Positions 53,831-64,000 of a stretch of DNA of 64,000 nt are shown here, in pieces (positions within the stretch are counted from its first letter, which is position 1; the number at the start of each line of letters is the position of its first letter). A program made the translations under genes and the position numbers. Source of the stretch: Trichuris trichiura (taxonomy: Eukaryota > Nematoda > Enoplea > Trichinellida > Trichuridae); contig JBAJFE010000034.1 in NCBI GenBank assembly GCA_037903355.1, positions 992,001-1,056,000 of the forward strand, given 5' to 3'. The notes under the pieces are model-generated. The model was given only the letters and a program-made list of their open reading frames with translations. It ran no database searches and was not told the origin of the DNA.

Positions 53831-56022
53831 GCTTGTAATTGGCCCTATTAGTCTTGAGCTAATAGAAGCGGCAAATGTCTGTCAGCGTGACGCTGTTTGC
53901 GCAACAGCCAAATGTGGGCCATGTTTAAACAACGATTATTTGTGCTGGCACAGAAGGCGATGGCATTGATAAAACTGACTTAAGTATAGGTTCAAACGTG
54001 TTTTGAAGGAACGCTAAGACTGCAATTATCTGATAAAAGGCATAGGCAGTTCTAGCTGCATGCATAACGTCAAGCAAAGGAAACTGCTTATCAATTCTTA
54101 CCTTTCTATCTAGTTTTGTGAGCCGCTCTGGTTTATTCAAGTATAAATTTTACCTAAGTGCTGAAATTCAATGAGCTTAGCGTTGAAAAGATGGATGGCC
54201 TTATTACACTTTGAAAAATAGATGCCCATGCTGATTCGTTCAGCGAAATCATTAGACTATGACATTTTTGAAACGGCTGTTGACATTATCATTCAAAGGC
54301 GTCATAATGGCGAGCATTTGTTCTTAGGGTCGTTAGTGTGCGCAATACTGATTGCCAATCACCTTTCAGAAGATGAAAACTATTGACGTTTTTCTTCAAA
54401 CCTGTAATCATATGCAGCTTAGGGTGCTTTCCAAGATAGATATATTCAGAACATATTTGGAAAGTAACTTTCGGTGTCACTGCGCTGGAGCGAGTTACCA
54501 ACCTACTTCCAATTAAGGAAAGCGAAACTATTATGATCAGACCTTAAACCATTTCAATTTAAACGAGCTTTTCTTATCGAGATTTTCGGTTCACTGAGGC
54601 ACTAAAAAGGTTTTTTTGTACAAGTTAAAGTGCTTCAGCTGCTCACTGCAGATCGTTGTCGTTTCTGAACTTCACTCCGTTCAGATTTCCAAACAAAAAA
54701 TCGTCACAAGTGGGAGGAGAAAGTGTGAACGATAGGAAAGGTGGCAGATCCGACCTGAAGCGCGTTCCTGGATTGAAGTGAGAGAAACCTTTGACTTGTG
54801 AGCTGGAGAGTTTTTGTACAGAAGCATCACTTTGCGTGAGATCTTTCTTTGAGTTTTCCGTTAGTTGCGTCTCAAAACTGGTAACGCACGTTTTTGAGAC
54901 CTGGGAATGGAACCTCAGAAATACACTATATGCGGGAATTTAAACTCGCTGATGCGAATGCGCACAACCTAGCGGAATTATACTCTCTGGGAGCTCTGTC
55001 TCATGGCTTCACAGAAACGTATGAATCAGGTGACGTGGACAAGCTGAAGCGCATTTCCAGGAAACGTACTTAAGGAAATGCCTCACTATAGTAACATGGT
55101 AGAGAAGAAATCTTTCCCGAAGGAAACAATCATCTTTGAAACCTAAAACCCGCGACAGCGTAAGTGCCGTCCAAAAAAAGCAGGTGAAACGAAGCTGCCT
55201 AAATGTGACCCGCGAAAGTTAATGTTATACGTCCTGACTTAAACCTAAAGGATGTAATCCAGCGGGCGACGACTAGAAATCAGGCATCGGGATCGACTAG
55301 TTCGATTTCAGCTAGAAGTTGTGCATCAAAATGTGATGCCCTGATCAACCACGTAATGTGAGCAAAAATTGGCGACCACCATTCATTGTTTTAATTGTTC
55401 CTGGATGAGCTTAGATCCTTACTAGAGAGACAAACTGCACACTCCGTCTTCACTTTTTGGCAGTTTAAGCTATCATCTGCTAATAACTATTGTTAATATG
55501 TCGAAATCTGGTTGCATATTCATTCACGAAGAGGTTACTAAGGCGCATAGCATAAACATTTTCTTTTTGCTTTTAATCGTTTGTCCATCCATTAGTTATG
55601 TGTTTAAACTTTCTTACAATCCCTGTTTGCAGTCACTGGGAACAAACTGTTTCACGTAAGAAACGAGAACATAGTTCTGCATGTGCATAATGCGCATAAC
55701 ACAAGACGTATATACATGTAAACTCCCCTTCAGCTTTACTACCTTTCCGCGGAGAAGGACCTGTGTACCTCGATGAAACTATGAGCTATTCTGTGCAAAG
55801 TTACTGCTGACACGTCAGTAGTGGAGGTTCTGACAAATCATCGTCTGATGGAGAAGACAAGGTCAACTCGCTCCAGTATCTCTGCTGATTAAACCTGATG
55901 GAAGGCCTTACAATGATAGCAGCTTTGTTCTAGTAAGTCGCGACAGAGTTATAATGAACAACCGTAACAACATATTGAAACTGTTTATTTCATTGACCAC
56001 AAGCATCAATAGTTGCATGACG
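53831..56022. other. Intergenic, no recognised gene
   Basis: Open frames on the minus strand (e.g. 54289-54501) have no known motif. The acyl-CoA-synthetase 5' exon may extend into the left end of this stretch. Confidence 0.3.
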
Positions 56023-56499
56023 TCATTTTCGCTGCTTTGTCAGTCCCATGCAGCTGTCGAGGTAGTTGTTGTACGCAATCATCGACGCACGTGTATTGCC
56101 TGGATTGTTCTTTAATACACTCTTGTATACTGCACCGGCTTCCGCGTTGCACTTCTCAAAATTAGGTGCTGCGCTCTAAAACAGTAGTGTATATGAAAAA
56201 ATATGCTCTCGTTTGTCAACGGAGATAACTCAGGCCAGAATATTATTAATAATAGTATGAATAATGCACATCGTGCAGTTGTTGGGGAAATGCATGAAAG
56301 TTTGATTTTGCTGCTTGTAGGTGACCAATTTTAAGTGAGCAGTCAGTCAGGTTCAGAAAGTGAAGTAATCGCAAATGTCAGCAGAGCTTCCAGGGTAACC
56401 TGGCTGTATTTTACTTTGCATTCAGAAGGAATGGGAACTTACGATTGAGTCGAAGGTGAAGAAAAGAGCCAAGAGGCAAAATATTGCGGTAATCTTCAT
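56023..56499 (-). CDS. Small secreted peptide, two exons
   Basis: Exon 1 (56443-56499) encodes a classic signal peptide, MKITAIFCLLALFFTF, followed by a GTAAGT donor. Exon 2 (56023-56175) follows a TTTTAG acceptor in phase 0 and gives about 50 residues: SAAPNFEKCNAEAGAVYK, a helical charged stretch, then AYNNYLDSCMGLTKQRK and a stop. The precursor is 69 residues, with mature chain about 49. Two Cys residues (mature positions near 9 and 43) could form one disulfide. No relative recognised. The signal peptide, the clean splice and the in-frame stop together make this a credible gene of unknown function. Confidence 0.6.
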
Positions 56500-57289
56500 T
56501 CTGCTGAAATGGGCAGAAGCTCGCTGGCAGTCATATTTATACGCCGTTTCTTAAGCTGAGCAAAGTATTTACGCGATGATGCTCATTAGGGGAAACCGTC
56601 GGTGAAAGAAGAATTTAGTTTCTCCCAAGAAGAATCTATGTTTGCTTGAACAAATTGCGCGTTTATTTACATAACCGTTGAACTGCGGCAGCGGTTTACA
56701 GCCACAGAAGCAATTTGGTGATAACGAAGTTATAGTTGATCATCTATCATTTGGATATACCACAGCTGGTTTAGATGCACTTTCTTTCCTGCTAAGCTGA
56801 GGATGCAATAAGTGCAGTCAGCGTAACTTCATACCTCCTATACATCTACCATGAACATTTTGACATACATCTTATAATTAATTAAACAATACTTTCATTA
56901 ATTAGTTGTGAATTTCAATCACCTATTACGATCTGCCGAAGTTATTTCATGTCAACAGGTTGCCCCATTAGCTTGTCACCCTTATGAATCTCCATCTTTA
57001 CTTACCTGCAGGTGATGCTATTGGACAAAGTTTTTATTTCACCTTTCTTCTTTCCACGGTTGGTGGTAACCGTTTTCTTAAGGCTCTACTCACAGAAGCG
57101 TAACCAGTGGTTGGTTCCATCGGCTGACAGTGCGTTAGTTTTGTAAATTCATTGACGAAAAAGAAGGGAAAGGACTCATAGGCTTTAAAGAAGAACGAAG
57201 AAGCTATTCTGGCCTGTCGCAATGCATCTAGTATCCCAGAATGTTTTTACTCCAGCGTTTCGGTATTGTATAAAGGAATTAATCTAATC

Positions 57290-57560
57290 TTATAAATAAA
57301 TTATGGCCATTTCTGGTTGCCAAAGCTGTACTGCCCATTCTGTAGCTCCAAGTGGGAACGTTTTTAAGACGAAATTTGGTCGCTGAAAAATGTAGTTTGG
57401 ATTTGGTATGCACGCGTCTCTTTGAAAAAACTTTATGTATTTCTTTTTATTGGTGGCTGAAACGTTTTTGAAAACGAATGGTCTCATACGTTCAAGCATA
57501 TGCCGCATCGCTCTTATCTCATTAAGTTTGAGCTCTGCAAACCTCTCTCATGACTTTCTT
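57290..57560 (-). CDS. Unrecognised exon-like frame
   Basis: The minus-strand frame KLNEIRAMRHMLERMRPF continues to ATEWAVQLWQPEMAIIYL and a stop, about 80 residues, preceded by an AG. A separate frame at 57570-57620 (GVTALALRKRKKVMREV) could be the exon before it. No family recognised and no start found. Confidence 0.25.
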
Positions 57561-58111
57561 GCGCTTACGTAAGGCAAGAGCAGTTACTCCTGCTATTTCT
57601 TGCCCTAATACTTTGACTGAAACAAAAAAATACTATAAATACAGTCCAAAAGTCAGAAAATGTCGAGAGGTGAAAACTATTTCTTTCTTATTATTTATAT
57701 CAGTAAGATAAATGTAAATAAGCAGTTTGTTCACCTCTAATGCTATCGCTGTTGAATGGTAAACACCCGCGGATAGGAGACGACTACTAGCTTTATCTTT
57801 CCAAAGTTTATAATTAAGCATTACCGCATTGGTAAACAGCTTTAGTAAGCTAAAGCGGTAAGCTTGTTGAAATTGTTAGTGCAACTAGGCAGCTCGCACT
57901 AATTAAAGTATTTTTCGTGTCCTCCATGTTTAGCTTTCCTAAACAAGCTAAACTTCCTACTAAAGTCCTCCATATTGTAAATATGAAATCGGCTCACATC
58001 GTAAATAGTAAAAAGTGATCGTTAAGAAAGCATTAACATGAGATATGGAGAGGTAGAAAAAAGATCTTTGAAATAGCTTCGAATACCCAGCACTTCGTAA
58101 CGGGTTTATAA

Positions 58112-58322
58112 ATTTTCATGGTATAGTTTATTTACGGTGAGGTGCGTTTTGTAAAAATAGTTTGCTCCCATAGCTTTGGGATCCAAGCTTGACCCGTCTT
58201 CAGCGGCAAAAAGAGATGAACGGACACCCACCGAAGACGGGTCAAGCTTGGATCCTAAAGCTATGGTAGAAAAGCATTTTTACGAAACGGGCCTTCCAAT
58301 AATCAAGCTGTAATATGAAAAT
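58112..58322. repeat. Foldback element with hammerhead-like motif
   Basis: Arms of about 95 bp (58112-58206 and 58231-58322) flank a 24-nt loop. The inner 60 bp match well and the outer part is diverged. AATAAA reads outward on the minus strand (58137-58142). Intergenic. Confidence 0.75.
58168..58206 (-). ncRNA. Hammerhead-like motif, decaying
   Basis: Minus strand: CCG, CTGAAGA (58197-58203), CGGGTC, loop AAGCTTG, GATCCC, AAAGCT, A, TGG. The core strand is intact and stem I still pairs (with one G-U), but G12 has become C. The mate on the plus strand (58231-58265) has CCGAAGA in place of CTGAAGA. Both are probably inactive. Confidence 0.5.
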
Positions 58323-58681
58323 TCTTGAAATATTTTGAAAAGGTTTCAACTGTTTAAAGAGATTCATCTTTTCTCATGATTCATTAAGAAGTTTGCATTA
58401 ATAGGGAATACGTAAATGTACTGCTGACAATTTGCGTTTAAGCAGATATTGAATTTCTTTCCCTATTGTGTTCAGCGGTTTCTCCATTGTCATAAACCAT
58501 TATAATATGGGTCTGCATTAAAGATGTGACGGTTGATGACATGGGCATAGGTTTGCATATTCCAATAGCAATGTCACAGTTTGTGCTTTATGCACAGGTT
58601 TGCAGTGCGCCTTGTTGTACCACTGAGCAGCTTGAAGAAGAAGGAGCTAAAGAATGTGTAGCCCCTCCGGACGATAACATG

Positions 58682-58895
58682 GGTCTTTCTTATTAACGGC
58701 TCGCCAGTGCCGGCAGGCGGCAATACCAAAGGGCAATGCGCGACGCTACTGCGTACTGAAGTGTAACTGACCCGGTTATTTGCGATTATTGGCCCGGCGG
58801 AATACGTGCCGAGGAATTCCGTTACGTTTAGGCTTAGGCTTAGGCTAGGGCAGGACTAGATGGCCGGCACTGGGGAGCCGTTAATAGGAAAGATC
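58682..58895. repeat. MITE-like element with 33-bp inverted ends
   Basis: 214 bp. The left end GGTCTTTCTTATTAACGGCT and the right end reversed GATCTTTCCTATTAACGGCT agree at about 30 of 33 positions through to CCAGTGCCGGC. No coding capacity. The interior contains three GGCTTAG units. No clear target duplication. Confidence 0.7.
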
Positions 58896-59865
58896 TGATA
58901 ACATTCTTGAATGCTTGGAAATTGCTTTATGGTGGTTTTAAAGCCAAACAGAATGCAAGTCAAGAAATCGGTTGTATTTGGAAGATATCAATGACTTCAT
59001 AGCTAAGAAATGGTTTGGCGATGTAACGATTATTTTTTAGAGCTTCTTTAGTAGCGTGTCACTATTTAAGCCGTGATAAATTGTTGTGCATTCAAAAACG
59101 TGTTTAAATGATGTATACAGTAAAGGAAGCAAAAACGAAAAAAGGCCAACGGAAACGCAAGATATTCGATGATGAAGATAAATATCAGTTGCATCTAGTC
59201 CTGATGCGCTTATATATATGTCACATGGCGTGCGCAAAAGCTGCAACAGGTGAAACGCTAGAAACCATGAATATGTGCTACCAAGAAAAAGGGAAACAAA
59301 TAGGTAGCGTTTCGCTCATTCAGCCGCTATGATAGGTGGTTCACCTAAAAGATGACTTGGTGAACTGGTTTTCATGCTTTCGTCAGTATTGCAATGTCTT
59401 CGTTATTAAAGAAAACTTCATTCCTGCATTGCATCAACGATTATTAAAGCCAAGGTCAAGTAGTGCGTCATTTATTTTCCGGCACAGTATGAAAAGGAGT
59501 TATGCACAACTTCGAAGATCTGCCTTTGAATTTAATCAGCGTTCAGTTTAACAAATGAACATTTATTTCGACGGGATAATCTCGGTAAGCACCAAATCTG
59601 TTATTAATACCTGTCTTCGAGTTAAACTGAAAAATGCTATTTTCAAAATGTTCGTTTCACCTAGTTTTCTACCGATCAGTGTGGTTATCAATTATGCCAG
59701 CAAAGCAAGCTGTAATGACAGCTCACTTCACTTGTTTATTCGCCGGTGGATGGAATAGGCAGGCTCCATTTTCACTGTTTTCAATGATTTTGCCTTTTCT
59801 GCTTTGCTTCATAGGTTATACATAACTGTGCTCTGAATTCGGAGTACATATTTAAAAACATTTAG

Positions 59866-60246
59866 GTTTAAGCAATGCAGTGCCTATTGCGCTTGTTAAT
59901 AGAGAACCGATCGTTTTTCTGGAGGACTTCGCCCAGCTTTCAAGCATTCCAATAGCAGAAGGCTTTCAACGTGATGAAGATTTCCGAAAGACAATGGAAG
60001 CTTTATTTAGCGACAGTAAGAGCAAATATTACAAATTTTTTTAGCAGGTTAAAATTTCCGGGTATTCTAGGTTTCCGTGAATTTAATTACGCGCGTGGAT
60101 ATGGCAACAAAGCATACGTTATGGCCAAATGGCTAGATACAAGCAAGGACCAGAGCGAAAACATGCACAGAGCATACGGCCTATGGGATCCCATAGATGC
60201 GATGATAGATAAGAAAACGGAGCATCTCATTTTGCAAGGGCGATAA
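59866..60246 (+). CDS. Unrecognised exon pair or frame-shifted fragment
   Basis: After a TTTAG at about 59864 a coding-like frame reads LSNAVPIALVNREPIVFLED to SIPIAEGFQRDEDFRKTMEA. Past 60045 a different frame gives FPGILGFREFNYARGYGNKA and LWDPIDAMIDKKTEHLIL, ending in TAA at 60246. The two could be exons whose junction I could not place, or a broken gene. Composition looks like protein, but I recognise no family. Confidence 0.3.
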
Positions 60247-60249
60247 ATA

Positions 60250-63200
60250 CAATAGCACAAATCACTTATCCGAATTCAGAAGCATAGAATTGTGAGTCTA
60301 AGCTAGCTAAGCATTCATTAAAATAAGTTACGTAATAGTGGTTCGGAATGAACAGTTCTCAAGCACAAGGATCATCAATCCATTTTTTTACTACCAAGCA
60401 ACTGCATTCATTCCCATTTTTTCTTCTATTCTGCCATATCACATTGGATGCTAACTCGGATTGTAAGTAATAGATTGAGTCAGAAACAAGGCAAAAATTA
60501 AACGAAGATGAGCATGTGCAATTTACTCATCCAACGTGAAGAAATCGACCTGACTGAATGCAATGCACTTTGAAGCGTATGCTGAACCTATGCATAAGTT
60601 CGTGGCCTTGCTGACAGATTAAGAACCTTGAAGTGCACGTTGGAGCAACAGCGTTTACGCAAAGCAATTTCCATCGCAGTCGACAACATTTCGCAAATGT
60701 TAAAAGCCAGCAAATGAACGTAGGGGTAGCGGATCTGTCCTTATTCCAAGGAACCCTGCAGCCTGTTTCTGGACAAATAATGCGACTCTAACTGAGTATT
60801 TTCTAGTAATCACTGGAACAGGGTTCCTTTTGTAGCTTTGGTTTTTTCAAATCCCCGCTCTTTTGCGTAGTTTTCTTTCTCATTGCGCTTCTTCCATATC
60901 CTTCGCTAGTCTTTCCTGGGTAAATTTACCATTAAGTTGCTGAAAGAAAAAATAAATGACACCATTACATCGATGGACAAAAAGCCACTTGACTTGCTCG
61001 CAATCTATACAAAGATGCTCAAACAAGGTAACGCCACCTTACCATCCCGGGCTCGTTAGGGGTCATACGGCCCCCATAGAGATCCACTGTTTTAGCTTAA
61101 ACAACTGCCAATTAAATTGATATTTTGCTTAGCGAATATGCTCAGTCTGATAACTTTTCTTAATCCAGTTACAGAAACTTGTTTTCACCTATAATGCGAC
61201 ATGGCGTGTTTGTCACCCTACAGCAGTGTTCAGAACCACGGCCATTTTGCAGTTCAAGTCTCCCCAGCGCTCCTAACTTCGCTCTTCACCGTCGTTCTTT
61301 TCCTGATTTTGTTCGCCTTAAATCTTCCTTTACCTTTCCAGAGTATCTCTGTCATAACATCACCGAAATAACGTTTTGCTCCATCAATGTTTGAAAACTC
61401 ATTCAGAATTCAGCTGGATGTAGACGTGAAAAAGTGTCTTTGTATTCCTCACAAATCTCACTCAGATATTCGGAGTAGACGAAGACCACATAGTGCCTTT
61501 TCGTTCTTCTTGAATTCATAAAGATCTAGGAAATCGTAAAGCTCTCCAACTTCTAAGTTCTATTCGAAAAGCACAAGCTTAGCGACAAATACACATACAG
61601 CATCTTTGGTTATGATTCCATTCAGTCACTTCTTGTAGATGGGCATCCGTTTCGCTGAACATGTAACCTGCGGGTACGGCACATAAGCTGTCGAACGGCG
61701 TTTCTTCAAACTATTTTACAGATCAGCGTCCTCATTTCCGAAAAATTTGAAACTGGCGTGAAAAAAGCCATATGAGCGACTCTGAACTGCGCTTCTCTGA
61801 AAGAAACCAACTAAACATTTTCTAGAGGCGAAGTATGTGCTAGTTGGAATCATTTTTACTGAGTAGAAAAAGAAGCGTTGAACAATACTCGAAATTCAAG
61901 ATCTGTAGGCTTACAAAAATGAACAAAGGTGTATACTAATTGAACTTCTGCTAATACAGTATGAAATGTTTTGTCCGGAGTTTTAAAACACGGAACGTTT
62001 TCGAGCGCCGACTATGTGACGTCAAAAGTACGCCTTAAATCACTTCATCGTGGTGCAATAGTCAGTTCCGTAACCACTAAGGAACTAGTTGCCAAGACAA
62101 GAAAAGACGTATAGAGGAAGGCAAAGCAATAAAAGATGGAAATGGTCGCAAAAGGCAAAATACATGGACAGATAAAACGAAAAAGCGGGAAAGAAAAGAC
62201 GCAATAGCGAAGACCACGCCTTGGACGGTTGTTTCATGACAGGGAAAATGAAGTTCAACGTTTTTGCTCTTTTACACAGCTTACACTGAAAGTTCATTTG
62301 AAAATATTGCTAAATACCATCACATTGCATCGTGCTGTAGTTATTGCACTGATGACGGAGAAAAGTTTCTCTCAAGGATCTGTTTTGCCTTTCTTTCTCA
62401 GCGGTTTTATGAACGGTTTTATCGTATAATAATTATTAACATTCCGAAATTTCAAGAAACCGTTACGCAGAGTCACATTTTTAAGTTTAGGGTAATCAAA
62501 CGCTGTCTGGCACTTTACAAAGTTGCCCGCTGGAGACAGGACGGGAACAACCCTGATGGGAATTCAAAAAATACTATTTCATCAACAGTCGTTAGTTGTT
62601 AAGAAAGGAAGATTACTAACGCTCGTAACAACCGCGTAACTTAAGGGGTGCTGTTCCCGAATACAGGAAGTTCTCTGATCTGCAGGTTCTGGCATTTTTG
62701 GCGGCGATCTGGAGTTACTGTAACTGTCGTGATATTCCGTATTTTGGAAATATGAGCAGATGGGCGAATTACATGTATGGGCAACCACTAAATAAAAGAG
62801 CTTTGCTGGCAAGCATTGGACAGCTGTCGTCTGTCAAGTATTATCGGGTAATATATTTTTTTTGACGTTGCAGTTAGCCGAAGGCTCGGTTCTTGCCTTT
62901 TCTTGGATCCACTTTGCGTCAAAACCCTGATGAATTAGCCCCTATTTTAGAAAAACGTTCCGAAACTTAAGACGGAGCTGTCTGAGTGCTCCTGTCTATG
63001 CTTTGTGATAGAAAATAGTCTTAGACCACTTGGTCCATAGGTTCGATCATTCGTGCTAGTCCGTTTTTTCATGTTACGGTATTGGCAAGAAAACAGGCTG
63101 GTTCCGAAAGTTCTTAATGTATTTTAAAGATAAACATTTTCTCAGAAGAATTGACGGTTTGCCACAGCACGCTTTAGAACACGATGCTTTGTCTGTCCGT

Positions 63201-63500
63201 TGCCAGAAATGAAGTCCATGTAATCGCGTTTTAATTTTGTGTTAGTTGTTGCCTTGGCGTTTCAGAAATGGTTTTCATTCTAAAACTTCAGCATGTTTTA
63301 AACATTTACAATGGCTTGTATCAATGTTAATATTTTATAAAGAAACTTCGCTAATGTCAAAACATCGGACCACGATTAAATGCTGTGAAGTGCAGGAGAT
63401 ATTGGAACAAAAGATTGTTTTATTTCTACTTCAAATGATCTAAAGGATTTCCAATCAATTGTCTGAGACTGTATTTCGTAAACCTTTTTTTCTCGTTTCA
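60250..63500. other. Intergenic, no recognised gene
   Basis: No family motif or repeat boundary. Early exons of the DTL-like gene may lie near its right end but were not identified. Confidence 0.3.
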
Positions 63501-63501
63501 G

Positions 63502-63931
63502 GAAGATGATCCATTATTTTGCGCTAGGTTTAATCCGAGTAAGTACTAGCCTTTCATATGGTTGTTTGCGATGTGTAAATTCATTTAGATTATCAGAACT
63601 GGTACCTTCTTGGAATGTGCAACGAAATTGGCCATCTAAATGTCTACAATACAAAAAGAGCCGAGGTTAATGTCATCAAGCTTAGCACATGTACTCTACG
63701 AATAATGTTCTCCGTTGTCATCTTCAACATTGATAAAATTTTCAGCTATATGCTTTCATAAAAACGCAATCTTCGATTTTGCCTGGTGCCCGGACATAGA
63801 TCTCAAGGTTTTGATAGCTTCAGCGGACGAAAGCATATCTTACTCCGATGTCGAAACTGGCAAGACGCTTTCTACATTTTTGGGTCATCGAGGTAGCGTT
63901 CGGGCAATCTCCTGGTGCAAGGAAAATCCCA
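63502..63931 (+). CDS. DTL/CDT2-like WD40 protein, 5' part only
   Basis: Three consecutive in-phase exons: 63502-63538 (EDDPLFCARFNP), 63589-63690 (YQNWYLLGMCNEIGHLNVYN), 63746-63931 (NAIFDFAWCPDIDLKVLIAS, ISYSDVETGKTLSTFLGHRG, SVRAISWCKENPS). The layout matches the first WD40 blades of DTL/CDT2: an anomalous first strand, xxxEEGxxxLYxT, then NAVFDLAW and a GHxxSVxxxxW repeat. CDT2 is the substrate receptor of the CRL4 ubiquitin ligase that destroys CDT1 during replication. The N-terminus was not found and the gene continues beyond the window. Another WD40 family is possible. Confidence 0.65.
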
Positions 63932-64000
63932 GTAAGACTTTAAGCAATTTGTTTTTTCTTTTTACCTTAAGTTGACAACATGCAGGTCTTAAGTGTTAAA

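Noticed and set aside
54289..54501. Minus-strand 70-codon frame
   Set aside because: No recognisable motif; not joined to the acyl-CoA synthetase exons by any splice I could place.
1..64000. CRISPR arrays, bacterial operons or prophage
   Set aside because: No regularly spaced repeats and no prokaryotic gene structure; the window is nuclear metazoan DNA.

Overview
This is nuclear DNA from a multicellular animal. Genes are split by many introns, often only about 45-60 nt long with GTAAGT/GTATGT donors and TTTTCAG/TTTTAG acceptors, and the space between exons is packed with transposon fossils. The short introns, the TTTTCAG acceptors and a diverged haspin-like kinase fit a nematode, perhaps an early-branching one, but the species is not established here.

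Genes recognised by protein motifs: a TULP4/TUSP-type WD40 plus Tubby protein (12.3-23.4 kb, +); PPP4R1, the HEAT-repeat subunit of protein phosphatase 4 (27.1-37.2 kb, +); a short-chain dehydrogenase (41.0-42.1 kb, -); SEC62, an ER translocon protein (43.3-47.6 kb, +); a diverged 4-coumarate:CoA-ligase-like acyl-CoA synthetase (49.9-53.8 kb, -); a two-exon small secreted peptide (56.0-56.5 kb, -); and the 5' part of a DTL/CDT2-like WD40 protein running off the right edge. A haspin-related kinase at 5.9-6.9 kb (-) looks disabled, and 7.2-7.8 kb is a mitochondrial insertion (NUMT) with cox1 and small-subunit rRNA fragments. The genes are housekeeping genes and show no operon-like linkage.

Mobile DNA: two head-to-head Penelope-like element (PLE) fragments with a GIY-YIG domain (1-2.1 kb); a hAT/ZBED-type transposase fossil (2.1-3.5 kb); three Tigger/pogo elements with TA target duplications (13.1-15.8, 32.7-35.3 and 37.6-40.4 kb); two Tigger-type non-autonomous elements; and several foldback (hairpin) elements.

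The most striking signal is a dispersed family of hammerhead-ribozyme-like motifs. Each has the order CUGANGA, hairpin, GAAA, AGCU. There are about a dozen loci of varying decay. The stem II helix shows compensatory base changes (GGGUC/GACCC, GGGCC/GGCCC, GGAAC/GUUCC), and the variable position 7 of the catalytic core is the position that varies. One copy sits in the 3' tail of the PLE. Others sit in foldback elements that carry a ribozyme on each strand, most of them followed within about 70 nt by AATAAA. Hammerheads in PLEs are known; the palindromic two-strand foldback form in introns of TULP4, SEC62 and PPP4R1 is the part that deserves study.
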